NCBI GenBank assembly: GCA_030740765.1
Contig: JASLWR010000006.1
Location: 1 to 64,000 of the forward strand
Direction of reading: 5' to 3'
From: Thermoplasmatota archaeon
Lineage (GTDB): Archaea; Thermoplasmatota; Penumbrarchaeia; JASLWR01
Length of the DNA: 64,000 nt
A program made the position numbers and the translations under genes. The notes below the pieces were generated by a model that was given only the letters and a program-made list of their open reading frames with translations, did not search any database and was not told the DNA's origin. Below, piece by piece: positions 16,509 to 25,900 of the stretch. How positions within the stretch are numbered: the stretch's first letter is position 1; every line of letters starts with the position of its first letter.

Positions 16509-19500
16509 ATGACTGTAGGTAATGCATTAAATGGTACCCCCCATTATGACCGGATTCTAAGGTCCATCGGGGTTTTGCTCATCCTCTCCATGTTACTTTC
16601 AGGTTCATTATACACAGGCATACGAGATACCAAAACTTCGGAAAGTCGGGCGTCTTCTCAGCTCACAATCACCGGAATGGGGGCTGATAAAAGTGAGTTC
16701 CGTAATGGTTCGGAGCCATATTTGATTGGTGCTGAAAGGGAGGAAATATGCGACCTCAGAACATCCAATGCTAAATTCTTCGCCACCTCCCAGGGAAAAC
16801 AGGCCGCCCGAATATGGTCAAAACCGATACACTGGCAGGATGATAATGGGATCTATCGGGACTATGATACTGATATAATCGATATGGAAGATACCCAATT
16901 CCCCCTCGTATGCAATGAGAATTCAATACAAGCGGGTTTTTCATCCACCCATATTCCAGGGAGCCCGCTGGTCAGAATTGAGGCAGGGGGAGAGAGGATG
17001 GTTTTCACCCCGCATCACATGGAGATCGTCCCCGGTGACGAAAATAAAAATTTCTTTCCGCTTGTCGCCGGTGCAGAGGTAAGCGGGAACGTGATAATAT
17101 ATGACAATATTTACCCGGAAATAGATGAGATGTACCATGTTCAGCCTGATAAATTAAAAAATGAATTTATACTGAACGAATTGCCCTCTTATCTTAGGAA
17201 CGTTTCCCTTGATAACGACAATTCACTTATAATCTATACGAAGATTGATACCTCCGTCGGAATATCTCTTCTGTCGCCTCCCGTAAATGAGGGGGGAGAG
17301 GGAATCTTCGCACCGGAATTGCTCTTCGGATTAAAAGACGACGAGCAGGGTCGAATATTAAGGATGCCCAGGCCCTTCATCCACGATTCGGCACGGTCTA
17401 AGGAACGGGATATGTTCGGTGACGAGAGTAAATTGTTTACGGATTATCACATCACCTTATCGGGCCGGGGAAATGCCAAAGAGCTCTTGATAGGGGTCCA
17501 GGTTCCCGTATCATACCTGCTGGAAAAGGATAGAGTGTTCCCGATTTACATAGATCCCACAACCGAAGTGATAAAGACAAGTATCGGGACCGGTAAAGAC
17601 ACCTTTACATGCAGTTTCTATGATCCCCTTGTCGGTGACAATCGCAACTGGAACATGGGTGGTGACCCGTATTTATATATTAGTCCGGATAGCGGGGGTT
17701 ATTACAAGGTTTTTCGCTCAATGTTATTTTTCGATCTTTCGAGCATTCAATCCAAAGATCTCAGATTCTTCTCCGGTGCGACATTGAATCTTTATTGTTA
17801 TGAAGATGCTGATGGAAATGCCGGGAATCCTCTCGAAGTGTCTCTGTACCGTATGGAGTGTGATTGGGAAGAAGGAAACAACATCTGGGGACCGATCCAG
17901 AATGGGTTTGGTGCCACATGGTTAACTTATGATGGTACACATCCCTGGGATATATTGGGAGGTGATTATGAACACATCACTATCGACAGTACGTGGATCA
18001 ACAATTATGGATGGTTCCAATGGAATTGTAAGGACACAATGAGGGACTGGTTAACGGGAAATTACTCCAATAACGGTCTTCTACTGAAAGGAACGTCCTC
18101 GGGCCAACAATTAAAATCATTCCATTCAAAGGAGTTCGGAGACAATTCCAAGCATCCCTTTATTGAAATTGAATTTTATGTGAAACCCACTATAGAATCC
18201 ATGAATATCAATCCAATGGTGGCCATTAACGGAAGCGAGGTCTATTTTGATGCATCATGCAACGACCCCGACAGCCAAACGATGGAATATAGATGGACAT
18301 CGGATATTGAAGGTAATATTTCCGATGAGATGTTTTTCGGTCTTTCAAACCTATCCGTGGGAAAGCATAGAATAAATCTTACGATTACAGGCCCCGGGAA
18401 TTATTCGGTTTTCATGGAAGCTCAGCTGTTAAGGATAGTGGATTTCCTTCCGAACATAAGAAACCTGTCCGCTATTGACACTCCGAATGACCAAGGTGGA
18501 AGCATTACCCTGATATGGGACTATGAATTCACCGAGGATTTTAGTCATTATGCTATCTACATCTCACCAATCCGAAATCTTTCGATGCTGACACCTGAAA
18601 AAACGGTCAGTGATATTAATGAGAAATCCCTATCCCTAACAGGAATGGGTGGATTATCCCTTATCAATGGAAATGAGTATTATATCACGGTGATCGTCGT
18701 GGATGTTCATGGGTTCTCCAATAAAAACAGTCATGTCGCGGGGCCCATCATACCAACTGATGACCTTGCACCGGCTTCAATTGGAGGAATATCCGCTATT
18801 GACACTCCGGACGACCAGGGAGGTAGCATTACAGTATCATGGTATCCTCTGACCCTGGGATTGAACCAGAGGGGAGGTAACTTTTTTCATCACTATTACA
18901 TCTATTTCGAGAAAGATCATTTCGACTCTGTTGAGGGGCTGATCCCGGAAGTCGATGATATCAAAGAGCTTTCCACTTCGGAATTTGAGCTGAGAAATCA
19001 TAAGAACGCTGCTATTGAAGATGGTGAAAATTATTATGTAACGGTTCTGGCAGTGGATGAGAGCGGAAACAAGATCTTGAATATAACGCCCTTCGGCCCT
19101 GTTCAAGCAAGAGATAACCTGCCGCCTTCTTCTGTCAGGAACCTGGATTCATGGGACCGCCCGGGTGATGAGGGGGGTGCGGTTGTACTGGAATGGGCTG
19201 CGAACAGCGAACCCGACCTGCATCAGTACAATATTTACATGAGTGAAACGGAGATCTCCACGGTTAAGGGACTGCAACCAGTGGATACCGTGGAAAAAAC
19301 AGAGAATGACCTGGTGAGCTATATAGTCGAAGGCCTCGCGAATGATCTATATTATAATTTTGCCGTGACCGCCGTGGACGTGGAAGGAAACGAGTTTCCA
19401 ACTATCGAGGAGGCGGTGAGAACACAGGCAACCGATGATATCGCGCCAGATGCCATCGTTTCCTTAACAGCCGCGGACACCCCCCTGGACAACGGAGGGT

Positions 19501-20804
19501 CCATCACCCTTACCTGGGATCCATGCACGGCACCTGACTTTAAAAGATATATTCTCTACGGAAGCTACCTGGACCCAATTTCCGATTTGGCCGGTGTTAC
19601 GCCCCTATTGTTCATAACTGCTGTCGGCAAGCAAGCAGCGGTGGTGGAGGATATAAACGGCGAAAAAATTCATGATAACAGGGATTATTATTTTGGTCTC
19701 TGTGTGGAAGACTTGAACGGTAACATCAATTCCACTACTGCCCTGGCCGGCCCGGTGAGGTCCGTGGACAACTTGGCTCCGCGGATATTGAATCTCACTC
19801 ATTCAAACATTACAGTGTTCAATCGTACCCTGGACAGGACCTCGGGGGAAACGAGCTATGAAGCTGGAACTTCCTGGTTCAATGCAAGCTTCGAACTTGA
19901 AAAACACGAGGATGAAGTAAGTATCGGATGGTATCTGGACGGCCGTTCCATAGGTAATAACTATTCGTTATCCCTGGACATCTCCTCTGTGGCCCAAGGA
20001 CATCATAACCTCCGTTTGGAACTTATCGACCCTCCCTTTCACATTACGGAGGATATCAATTTCACCGTTGTCGAGACCCGCTACGATAGCATAGGGGACG
20101 ATTTCGGCTCCCGCGACACTTTCTGGGTGTTCACCGGGCTGATTGGTGTGGCGGCACTTCTTTTGGGTTTACTTGTATACTTTCTTGTGATACGTCCGCG
20201 TGGAAGGAAAAAAGAGGAAGAAAACGTCGTGGCCGTTAAGGGCCCAAAGGAGATGAAACTTGCAAAGATACACCTAAAAAAGAAAGTGGTGGCCGTTGGG
20301 GCCTGGAAGGGTCGTCGTAAAACGAGGAAGAACGTGGATGTGAAAGACCGTTTGTATTATCTTGAGGACAATGTTGGTAAACAGTTCGCTCTCAAGAAAA
20401 AACATTACAAACCCGAAAAAGCGGGACCCTGCCCAATGAAGGACCTGCCCCGAAGCGATTTCGCTTGTCCCGAATCGGTTGTAGAAAAATGCGGGCTAAC
20501 ATGTTCACAGAAATCCGAACTAAACATTCCAATGCAGGGGAAAAAAAATTCTGTTAAGGAGTTGCTACCACCCCGAAAAGCAGTTCCTTTCGTCAAATCG
20601 ATGGAGGAAAAAACTGCAAAAAAAGGGAAAGGGCAACCTAGGATGGCTCGAAAAAAGAACGGAGCGAAGGCGAATAGAGGGCCACGAGGGAAAAAACGAA
20701 AGGGAAGCAATGGACGGGAAAGCAAAACAAAACCGGGTAATGAAAAGAAGACGGATGCCGGTTGTCTGGTTCCCGAACTCCACCGGGGGGAACAAAACTC
20801 GTAA
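16509..20804 (+). CDS. Giant surface protein: DNRLRE-like domain, fibronectin III repeats, basic cytosolic tail
   Basis: A 1431-residue exported membrane-anchored protein. The N-terminal signal or anchor lies at about residues 14-38 (IGVLLILSMLLSGSLYTG). Residues 60-350 form a beta-rich region. Residues about 350-560 resemble the DNRLRE / CBM96 type domain (KVFRSMLFFDLSSIQ, then LEVSLYRMECDWEEG and DTMRDWLTGNYSNNGLLLKG), known in carbohydrate-associated surface proteins. A PKD-like unit and at least four fibronectin type III modules follow, each marked by G-G-S-I-T-L-x-W and NGxxYYxTVxAVD (about 655-1090). A membrane segment is at about 1207-1230. The tail of about 200 residues is extremely Lys/Arg-rich with several cysteines (GPCPMKDL, FACPESVVEKCGLTC). 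The tail may bind nucleic acid, acidic partners or zinc, which is unusual for a surface adhesin. Ligand unknown. Confidence 0.8.
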   Translation: MTVGNALNGTPHYDRILRSIGVLLILSMLLSGSLYTGIRDTKTSESRASSQLTITGMGADKSEFRNGSEPYLIGAEREEICDLRTSNAKFFATSQGKQAARIWSKPIHWQDDNGIYRDYDTDIIDMEDTQFPLVCNENSIQAGFSSTHIPGSPLVRIEAGGERMVFTPHHMEIVPGDENKNFFPLVAGAEVSGNVIIYDNIYPEIDEMYHVQPDKLKNEFILNELPSYLRNVSLDNDNSLIIYTKIDTSVGISLLSPPVNEGGEGIFAPELLFGLKDDEQGRILRMPRPFIHDSARSKERDMFGDESKLFTDYHITLSGRGNAKELLIGVQVPVSYLLEKDRVFPIYIDPTTEVIKTSIGTGKDTFTCSFYDPLVGDNRNWNMGGDPYLYISPDSGGYYKVFRSMLFFDLSSIQSKDLRFFSGATLNLYCYEDADGNAGNPLEVSLYRMECDWEEGNNIWGPIQNGFGATWLTYDGTHPWDILGGDYEHITIDSTWINNYGWFQWNCKDTMRDWLTGNYSNNGLLLKGTSSGQQLKSFHSKEFGDNSKHPFIEIEFYVKPTIESMNINPMVAINGSEVYFDASCNDPDSQTMEYRWTSDIEGNISDEMFFGLSNLSVGKHRINLTITGPGNYSVFMEAQLLRIVDFLPNIRNLSAIDTPNDQGGSITLIWDYEFTEDFSHYAIYISPIRNLSMLTPEKTVSDINEKSLSLTGMGGLSLINGNEYYITVIVVDVHGFSNKNSHVAGPIIPTDDLAPASIGGISAIDTPDDQGGSITVSWYPLTLGLNQRGGNFFHHYYIYFEKDHFDSVEGLIPEVDDIKELSTSEFELRNHKNAAIEDGENYYVTVLAVDESGNKILNITPFGPVQARDNLPPSSVRNLDSWDRPGDEGGAVVLEWAANSEPDLHQYNIYMSETEISTVKGLQPVDTVEKTENDLVSYIVEGLANDLYYNFAVTAVDVEGNEFPTIEEAVRTQATDDIAPDAIVSLTAADTPLDNGGSITLTWDPCTAPDFKRYILYGSYLDPISDLAGVTPLLFITAVGKQAAVVEDINGEKIHDNRDYYFGLCVEDLNGNINSTTALAGPVRSVDNLAPRILNLTHSNITVFNRTLDRTSGETSYEAGTSWFNASFELEKHEDEVSIGWYLDGRSIGNNYSLSLDISSVAQGHHNLRLELIDPPFHITEDINFTVVETRYDSIGDDFGSRDTFWVFTGLIGVAALLLGLLVYFLVIRPRGRKKEEENVVAVKGPKEMKLAKIHLKKKVVAVGAWKGRRKTRKNVDVKDRLYYLEDNVGKQFALKKKHYKPEKAGPCPMKDLPRSDFACPESVVEKCGLTCSQKSELNIPMQGKKNSVKELLPPRKAVPFVKSMEEKTAKKGKGQPRMARKKNGAKANRGPRGKKRKGSNGRESKTKPGNEKKTDAGCLVPELHRGEQNS

Positions 20805-20936
20805 GATCGTCCATCGGGGGGGAGGAGTTGCATCGGAGTCACACAGGGCCGAGAGCCGTGAGCCGAGCATTGACGGGAGTATTTCCCACGACTAGCGCAG
20901 TTTTGATGGGACGATAAAATACTCTCCAATCCTCGA

Positions 20937-21197
20937 TTACCTTAAAACATCAAGTAAACCCTCTTTCCAAGGTTCTCTAATTGATATTGGAATTCTTTGC
21001 ATTACTTTCAATAACTCGTTATCTTTATTAACAACTTCCAAATCCGGCGATTTTATAAATCGAAAATCCCATTTATTCGTTTGATTGAACATACATACTG
21101 CCAGGATGTCGAAATAATCAACATGGTAGCTTCGAGTATTTTTACCATCCTTTGAGTTCCGGGTTTTTTGAATCTCAACCTTATATGCTGGAATGGT
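20937..21197 (-). pseudogene. Type II restriction endonuclease remnant (C-terminal part)
   Basis: A minus-strand frame of 86 codons with no start codon, bounded upstream by an in-frame stop at 21198-21200. It reads as the C-terminal third of a PD-(D/E)XK restriction enzyme. VEIQKTRNSKDGKNTRSYHV gives the E-x-Q-K core and the R-x-Y motif, followed by DYFDILAVCMFN, WDFRFIKSPDL and REPWKEGLLDVLR. The order V-E-x-Q-K-T-R, then F-D-I-L-A-V-C, then W-x-F is typical of these enzymes. The N-terminal part and promoter are missing. The frame overlaps the first codons of the plus-strand methyltransferase remnant, so a deletion appears to have joined the two genes head to head. The region is much more AT-rich than its neighbours. 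Confidence 0.6.
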
Positions 21198-21898
21198 TCA
21201 TGAAATTTGCTAAGGAGTTTTATAGAATATTAGATGATAATGGGAGTTTAGTTATTGATATTGGTGGATCATGGAATAAAGGCAAACCAACACGTTCTAC
21301 ATATCATTTTGAATTATTAATCGAATTAACGAAAATGTTTCACTTAGCGCAGGAGTTCTACTGGTATAATCCTGCGAAATTGCCTTCACCAGCGGAATGG
21401 GTAACAGTAAGGAGAATCCGAGTGAAGGATTCAGTTGAATTAGTCATTTGGTTATCAAAAAACCCTTTCCCAAAAGCGGATAACCGAAATGTATTAAAAC
21501 CATATAGTAAAGACATGCAAAGATTAATTGACAATGGATATAAAGCAAAACAAAGGCCATCTGGACATAACATAACGAATAAGTTCCGAAAAAATAATAA
21601 TGGCTCGATACCACCCAATTTATTACAAATGGGAAATACTGATTCTAGTAGTAAATATTTAAAGATGTGTAAAAAGAATAATATAAAACCACATCCGGCT
21701 AGATATCCTAAAGGTTTACCAAAATTTTTTATTGAATTTTTAACTGAACTGGGGGATCTGGTTTTTGATCCTTTTGGAGGAAGCAATGTCACAGGTCAAG
21801 TGGCACAGGAATTAAAAAGAAAGTGGGTATCTTTTGAAATCATTGAAAATTATTTAATAGGGTCCCAATATCGATTTCCAAAAGTCTATCAATATTAA
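21185..21898 (+). pseudogene. DNA methyltransferase remnant, 5'-truncated
   Basis: About 237 residues of an N4-cytosine / N6-adenine DNA methyltransferase (N6_N4_Mtase type). Visible motifs are the D-D-N-G-S-L-V-I-D-I-G strand after the catalytic region (about residues 17-29), and the SAM-binding motif I, DPFGGSNVTG (about 197-206), followed by W-V-S-F-E (motif II). In this circular permutation the catalytic motif IV (S/D-P-P-Y) should lie at the N-terminus; it is absent, and the frame starts abruptly in sequence that belongs to the antisense endonuclease remnant. The product is probably inactive. AT content and codon use (AAA, AAT, TTA rich) differ sharply from the window, which suggests horizontal acquisition followed by decay. 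Confidence 0.7.
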
Positions 21899-22005
21899 TA
21901 TTACTTTTTTTCTTGGATTGGGTTGGATAAATTAATTAAAGTCCCATTAGTCTAGCATTATAAAGAAATGTGTTGAACATGTCGGAAAGGAGAACCGGAC
22001 CCTGA

Positions 22006-22920
22006 TCATACCACACTGGGGTTTTCAAGTTTATTGTCTTCACCCATGTGTATCACGGTACCGCACCTGGGACATTCCCCCTGCATCTTTTCGAGACAGC
22101 CCCAGTGAAAATGACGCCCGCACTGGCATCTGGCAACCTGTTTCTTCTTCATGGAACCCTGGCAGATCTGGCAAACCCTGAATTTTTCGAATTTTTCCAT
22201 CACCTCGGGCAAGTACTTCGGCTCCATCTTCCTCAATTCGGTCTTCTCGTAAATGCGGCCCATCACCCTTCGTTTGGCCGGGGGTTTGTTCTTCATTTCT
22301 CGCTTGATGTCTCTTTTTATTTTTACGTTTTCCATGGGGGATGTTATATCAGGATGTGATTTAAGTCCGTGATGTACCATGTTAAAGAAATAATCCACGG
22401 TGGTGAAAATACACAGGAATGAAATGCCCAGGAAAAAAAGCTCGACGCCGGTCCGGTTCCCACCGAAGGGGTCAAGGTTGAAATCGAGGTAGAGGGTGGC
22501 AAACAGGACCGACAGACCTATGGTACTGTATTGGACGGCCATTGTTATCTTTCCCATTTTGCTGGGTATTACAACCGGGTTTCCTGTCACGTAGTAATGC
22601 ATCCCCCATCCGATCACCATCAGCACACCTGTTCCGATAAGCACGGCCGATAACCACCACGTAAAATAACTATACACCAAAGGCAGCGTGATCAGAAGTG
22701 CTAATAGCGATAACTTGTCGGCCATGGGGTCCAGAAAAGTGCCCAACTTAGTGATCTCACCCCTCTTCCTCGCGATATAACCGTCCAGAGAGTCCATTAC
22801 AGCAAGAGAAGTGACGGTAACACAGGCTGCCCACCTGTAATTCGGCAAGAGCAGGAATATTATGGTGGGAGGAATGAGACAGATCCTGCCAATGGTCACC
22901 TTCGTTGCCAGATTTACCAT
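22006..22920 (-). CDS. CDP-alcohol phosphatidyltransferase fused to RING-like zinc finger
   Basis: A 304-residue membrane enzyme. The CDP-alcohol phosphatidyltransferase motif D-x2-D-G-x2-A-R-x8-G-x3-D-x3-D is complete at about residues 43-69 (DSLDGYIARKRGEITK, then GTFLDPMADK), with about six membrane helices over residues 1-185. The family transfers a phosphoalcohol (glycerol phosphate, inositol phosphate or serine) onto CDP-activated lipid, in archaea CDP-archaeol. A basic linker (about 195-245) leads to a cysteine/histidine cluster at about 247-290, C-x2-C, then C-x-C-G-x2-F-H-x2-C, then C-x2-C, which resembles a RING or PHD-type cross-brace finger. The phosphatidyltransferase part alone is about 190 residues. 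The finger could recruit partners or regulate lipid synthesis at the membrane. The lipid product is not determined. Confidence 0.85.
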   Translation of the reverse strand: MVNLATKVTIGRICLIPPTIIFLLLPNYRWAACVTVTSLAVMDSLDGYIARKRGEITKLGTFLDPMADKLSLLALLITLPLVYSYFTWWLSAVLIGTGVLMVIGWGMHYYVTGNPVVIPSKMGKITMAVQYSTIGLSVLFATLYLDFNLDPFGGNRTGVELFFLGISFLCIFTTVDYFFNMVHHGLKSHPDITSPMENVKIKRDIKREMKNKPPAKRRVMGRIYEKTELRKMEPKYLPEVMEKFEKFRVCQICQGSMKKKQVARCQCGRHFHWGCLEKMQGECPRCGTVIHMGEDNKLENPSVV

Positions 22921-22988
22921 AACCGTTCACACTCGACCGGGACAATGAAACAGGCTAAATAATTTCAATCTTTTTGAATAGAAATATT

Positions 22989-25900
22989 CTACTTGTCAGC
23001 ATCGATTCTCTTTACGATCCGCACCTTCTTCGGTGAAGGCGACCCTGCGGGCTCCCGACATAGAATCGGAGATTCTATTAGGGTTCGGTGAATTTCATTC
23101 CCCATCACCCGTAAGGAGCTTGCTCCTGAGGGAGAAGATGCATTTTCAATGCATCGGAGCGCAGTGGACTCACCACACAGGACAAGTGGTGACTTGTCAG
23201 GCATAGGCAAGGTCTTACGGATAACGGGAGGGGGGGGTACCGACGGCTTCGGTGATTGCATTTCCTCCTGAGGCGGGCCGTGAATCACAATACGGTTCTC
23301 CATCGGGGTGGTGTTTCCCCCCTCGGGTTCCACCGTGAAATCGGAGTATACCTCTACCGTATCCCCCAGTTCTCCTTCGGTGGAACCTGTCAGTAAACCA
23401 TCATCCGGGGATTTCTCTTCTTCAAGTACCGGATCGCTTCTCTTTTTCCTTCTGACAAAAAAGAACATACCAGCCGCCAGGGCAAGCACCAGTACTAAAC
23501 CGATGATACCCAGGACAATTTTAAGATTACTTGATGAGGTCGAAGTTTCTTCGAGAGGCTCTTTTTCGGTTGAATCAGCCATCACACGCACGTTAATATC
23601 GAGCAGGTGTTCTTTACTACCTTCCTTAAGAGTAATAACGAAAGACAAAGTCTTCACACCCGGGGAGATACCGTTTAGGGCGGTAACTTCCACTGCAATG
23701 GTTTCCATTTTATCCATCCGCAGAGTCACTGCTTCCTCAGGGATAATGGATATCTTGAGGTTGGATGGTACACTCTCTTGCACAAGATGGGCAGTTACAA
23801 GGGTATTGCCGATGTTTTCGATATCCACATAGAACGTTACCTTGCGCCCGACCCGGACGCTCATCTCATCGGAATCGATGGTCGGGTCGATGGAGATCAT
23901 CTCTTCCACAGTAACGTTTAGAGTGTACTTGCGGAGTAGGGATCCGTTGTTCTTGGACTGTACTCCTATAATGAATGAGTATGTACCTGCCTCCTTCTTT
24001 CCCGTCATGCTTAGTTGTAAAACCAGGAACTTTACGCCGTATGCGTCTATAGGTATGTTACTAGCCGGATAGTTTGTAAGCGCAGTGGTAAAACCCTCTG
24101 GTTTCTGAAAGGTCACTACAGCATAGCGGTCGTCCGAACTCCCACGGTTCTCCAATTGAATGACCAGGGAGGCGGATTTCGCTCCCGCCTTCAAGGTCGC
24201 GTTGACCACGGGAAGGTGAACAGCCATTTCGTCATATTCCTCAACCGTCACGATAAGGGGAACCGTCTCGACTTTCTTTCCACTGCTTGAAGTGGCGATC
24301 ATGGAAAAAATGAATTCATCCCTGGGAGGTGCCAGATCGTGGGTATAAATGGTAACCCTCGCAAAACCGCTGGCACCGGCCTCCAAGACGAGATAGCGGG
24401 GCTCGTAGGTGATGTTCCATCCCGACTTTTTTTCGGATAATATCAGGCTGACGTTATCCGGGCCGTTACCCTTGTTGATTAGCTCGAAGTTATACACAAT
24501 GGGCTCATGGGGCCTTCCAATGCTCTCGGTGTTATCCGGGATTATGGATATTCCGTATACATGAACTACGGTTACGTTGAATGAGACGCTCACCTCATCG
24601 TCGTTATGGGTCATTTTTATAGTGACGGTACACCGATCGCCAGCAAAAGACTCCCATGGAGCAAAAAGGTGTAAAGATACTCTTCCCCTCGAATACGAAT
24701 CGATGCCGATACGATTCATGTTGTAGATATCCAGAGCCGAGTCATTAACTACTATCCGGTATTCATCGGGCCTATCCTTCAATATCCATTCACCATTTTC
24801 TGCCAATAATTGTGCATCCCGGTCAATCTCAATTTCCTTCAGTTCGAAGGCATCCCTCAACTTCTTATCTGCGCGGCCCTCGATTAAATAATCTACGTAG
24901 TCCAGTGAAAGGCTGAACATATATTCCACGCTCATAATTGTGGCCCATTCGTCATCGGTACGCGAGGCCGATAGGTAATAAATCTCTTCATTATTGCCGG
25001 TATTGTTCAACCACAGAGAAAGGATGGTGGTATTTCCAGGCCCCGGTAAAATATTAATATCGTCCAAAAGGTCCATGGAGAAACCTGTGATCTTGTTTGC
25101 CGTAACATTCAGGAATACTGTTTCGCTTGCAGGAGTGGAATCGTTGGATATCGCCGATATGGTGATCCCGAACTTGTCGAGATAAAGGGCGTCCGGAGGG
25201 ACTGTCACATACACCTGCGTCACAAACTCCTTGTTCTTCTGGGGGATCTTCACAGGATTCTCCTTGAAAGATACCCATTGGGAATCCGGACCCCCGGGTA
25301 CAAGCGTGACCCAATCCATGGTGGCGCCACCGGTTTCCCGGTTGGTCAATAGCGTGACATCGAAGCTCGCCGGTTCTCCGGGGAGCGCCACTGAAGAGTT
25401 CTTCTGGGGGCCTGTGAGAAATAACCTCCTCTCTTCCACCATCACTGAAAAGGTCATTGTATTTGCATTTCGGGAAATTGCGGTGAAGTGAATCTCCGTT
25501 TTCCTGTCGGAATAGTCCGCGGAATTCGGTGTTGAGCTAGGCGTAAAACCTATCGAATCGCTGTACCAGGGATCATAACTATCCCCGTTGTTGTAATTGA
25601 CTAATATATCGAGTTCCTGGGTGCCGCTTGCCTCTTCGAGGTCCACTGCCTTGTGAGAAGGATCTGTGTTAATGTCGTTGGCATCCAACCGGGTGAATCC
25701 TCCTCCCAGATTCTCGTACATTACCGACTCGTCAATATGCCAGATCAGCAGCCCTCCATGGGGTAGATAGTAATCGAAACCGGTCCGGGCCCTGTTCTCG
25801 ATGAGAAAATACTGTTTGCCATCCGTATCAGGTATGATTATCTTGTAGATATCCGGGTAATCCTCGATGTTCCGTATGTATACCGTTTCCGTATTTGCCG

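Noticed and set aside
20710-20895. A 61-codon plus frame overlapping the end of the giant surface protein gene
   Set aside because: It runs out of phase through Lys/Arg-rich coding DNA and has no domain or start signal. It is a shadow frame.
21152-21184. Upstream TTG start for the methyltransferase remnant
   Set aside because: These codons are the reverse complement of the endonuclease remnant (around Q-K-T-R-N-S-K), so they cannot be original methyltransferase sequence.
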